Assembly: GCA_043764135.1 (NCBI GenBank)
Contig: JAYUKV010000051.1
Coordinates: 1-15,669, forward strand
Direction of reading: 5' to 3'
Length of the DNA: 15,669 nucleotides
Source of the DNA: JAYUKV01 sp043764135
GTDB taxonomy: Bacteria > Patescibacteriota > JACMRA01
Numbering within the stretch: position 1 is the stretch's first letter; each line of letters starts with the position of its first letter. The translations under genes were made by a program, and so were the position numbers. Of this stretch, positions 14,017 through 15,669 are shown piece by piece. The notes beneath the pieces are model-generated. The model searched no databases, was not told the DNA's origin, and worked only from the letters and a program-made list of their open reading frames with translations.

Positions 14017-15617
14017 TTATAAATTCTACCTTTCGAGTCTGTCAACATTTTATAATCAAAGTCAGTATTGGTTAGATATTCAGAATTTGGTTTTAGCTTA
14101 ATACAAGCTAATGCAGAAGCGTTAATTGTTAGAAGTCTAATAGCATATTCATGTAATGGTAGGTCATTGTCAATTCTAGTGGTTAAACATATAGGGAGTT
14201 TGTTTAAACTACTCTTGGTATATTTTATTGCTTTATTAGTTATTGCTATAGATCCTACCAGAGCGGTTACATTACCCGCACAATACCAACCGTTGGTTAT
14301 TTCATAAATATCATTATCATTTAACTGACCACCTTTTTGACCGCATACAGTTTGTTTGAGTTTGTTAGGTATATCTTTATTCGGATTAGTTGTAAGCTCG
14401 CCATTATTATCTTGAAGTAATGACGAACCTAGACTAATAATCCCTGATGCACCTGAGATTCCACCTGAAATAGTACCAACGCCAACTAACGCTGCACTTA
14501 TAGGTAGGCCTATACCTGTCAAAGCCATTGCACCAGCAGTTGCAAAACTAACTGCTGATATACCGCCAGCTACAGTCGATAAGACAGCGGAACCATTAGA
14601 AAGAATTGATAGGGGAGTTTTCTTTTCATTATTTGAAAAGAATTGAAACGGCGCAGATAGGGTAGAAGGGATACTTTTATAAAAATCTAGAAACCCATTC
14701 CCAAAACTTATTAATGGATTATCGTTTGGTTGTTGTGATTGTAAATCAATATTGTCTTCAAGGGGTGGGGTATCAAAAACATTTGTTTCGATTTTTGAAT
14801 TTACTGATTGTGGGAATATGGCTTTTTGAAGAAAGTTGATTGTATCATCTTCATTGTGAGTTCCGCTTTGGAGATAACATGTGTAATTTTCTATAATCTT
14901 TTTCACACAACTCTTGATAATTATGTGCTGAAATGAATTTTTAGCTGGAGTGTCAAAATATAATCTGTTGTCATATATATTTATATTTCCTTCAAAATTA
15001 CTTAATGATTTATCTACCAGATAAACATTTTCAAAACAAATTTTATAGTCTTTTGCTATAATTGTACCAACTGGTTTGTAGGTTTTTGATTTATCAGTTA
15101 CATATTTATCTTCGATTGATGTTAGTTCGCTTTTTGTAGCTACAAAGTAAACACTGCTTGATGAGCTTTCTTTTTTGCTAAACCATCCGTTCCCCAAATC
15201 CTTGATTATGGAATTAGAACAATAAAAGTATTTTTCAGGTATATACACCGAAGAATAAGTGTTGTAGCCTTGTTGATCTTTGATAATAGCTTTGTATTCA
15301 TAATTTGCATGCAAGATATTTTTTTGTTTATTAGTATATTCTTGTGCATTTTTAACAAAATCTGGTGATTGTTCTGACTTCACCACCTCAGTATTTGTTA
15401 TGTCTAATTGTAATCCAGTAGAATCTTTAATATTAAGTCTTAGACTATAATAATCTGGAGTGGTTAGATGCTCTTTGAAAGTAAAATTATCAAAATCTTT
15501 ATAATTTGATAAATAATTATCAAAATTTGACCTTTTGTTAAAGTTAATCTCAGAAGCAATTAATATAGTAGAATTTATAGCTAACTCATAGCTCAACTGT
15601 ACATATTTATCAAACAA
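14013..15617 (-). pseudogene. Polymorphic toxin carrier region, separated from its nuclease and from its N terminus
   Basis: The open frame has 534 residues. Positions 1-300 are polar, Asn/Ser-rich and beta-like, of no recognised family. Residues about 340-402 are a Gly/Ala-rich hydrophobic stretch (AVLSTVAGGISAVSFATAGA and onward), resembling glycine-zipper membrane or translocation segments of large toxins. The end, LKPNSEYLTNTDFDYKMLTDSKGRIYK, resembles the linker (LxPNxEYxxNGYxYxTDxxGRI) that precedes non-specific nuclease domains. The frame then stops at TAA, and the nuclease continues in the -1 frame. There is no ATG at the left end: a TTG at 15617 is the only start, and an in-frame TAG lies at 15651-15653. 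A different frame is open from the window edge through LNSTKENIQK and would fuse smoothly to this one if the A7 tract (15627-15633) had eight A. The gene thus continues outside the window. Confidence 0.7.
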
Positions 15618-15669
15618 TGATCTAAGTTTTTTTGAATGTTTTCTTTTGTGCTATTAAGAGTTCTTAAAT

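Noticed and set aside
14013..14020. Programmed -1 frameshift between toxin carrier and nuclease.
   Set aside because: The junction (TTTATAAGTAATAG on the minus strand) has no X-XXY-YYZ slippery heptamer or obvious stimulatory hairpin; a one-base loss or sequence error is simpler.
14068..14307. Plus-strand frame opposite the toxin, and similar frames inside gatB, gatA, tyrS, 9472-9714 and typA.
   Set aside because: They mirror real genes in other frames, have no ribosome binding site and no recognisable protein character.
1..15669. tRNA or rRNA genes, or CRISPR arrays.
   Set aside because: No cloverleaf-like or rRNA-like sequence and no regularly spaced direct repeats were seen on either strand by reading.

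Overview
The window is AT-rich (most genes about one third G+C) and bacterial. It uses the standard code: no TGA falls inside any of the long reading frames, and TGA ends tyrS and the 8713-9684 gene. It carries core translation genes (gatB, gatA, an archaeal/eukaryal-type tyrS, typA) and a thymidylate kinase, mixed with small orphan proteins. The archaeal-type TyrRS, scattered core genes, very short mRNA leaders and many unrecognised proteins suggest a candidate-phylum bacterium such as a member of Patescibacteria/CPR. That placement is an inference of low to moderate confidence.

Layout. Positions 1-964 hold an upstream terminator and two tandem paralogous, membrane-anchored, four-cysteine proteins. 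Next come tmk (1056-1643) and gatB (1788-3230). Directly after gatB lies a decayed Fic-domain remnant (3231-3758), then a minus-strand orphan gene of higher G+C (3893-4840) with its own promoter, operator-like dyad and terminator. gatA (4965-6422) follows, so gatB and gatA are separated by accessory DNA, and no gatC is present. tyrS (6540-7706) overlaps a TetR-type regulator by 4 bp. A large imperfect palindrome of about 328 bp occupies 8246-8573. Beyond it is an orphan gene whose only strong ribosome binding site leads into 13 codons and an in-frame TAG. Two minus-strand single-pass membrane proteins of 49 and 57 residues (9729-10139) precede typA (10398-12230).

The right end is a minus-strand polymorphic-toxin locus. 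It has a large carrier region, a DNA/RNA non-specific endonuclease domain with a DHAGH motif, and a likely immunity gene 3 nt downstream. The toxin is split: a one-base frameshift at about 14016 separates carrier from nuclease, and a second apparent frameshift in an A7 tract at 15627-15633 separates it from the part beyond the window. The immunity frame is intact.

The working core genes serve amide-transfer tRNA charging (GatA/GatB), tyrosyl-tRNA synthesis, ribosome-associated stress GTPase function (TypA) and dTTP supply (Tmk). The accessory content consists of two toxin-type loci, both decayed, orphan genes and a palindromic element.
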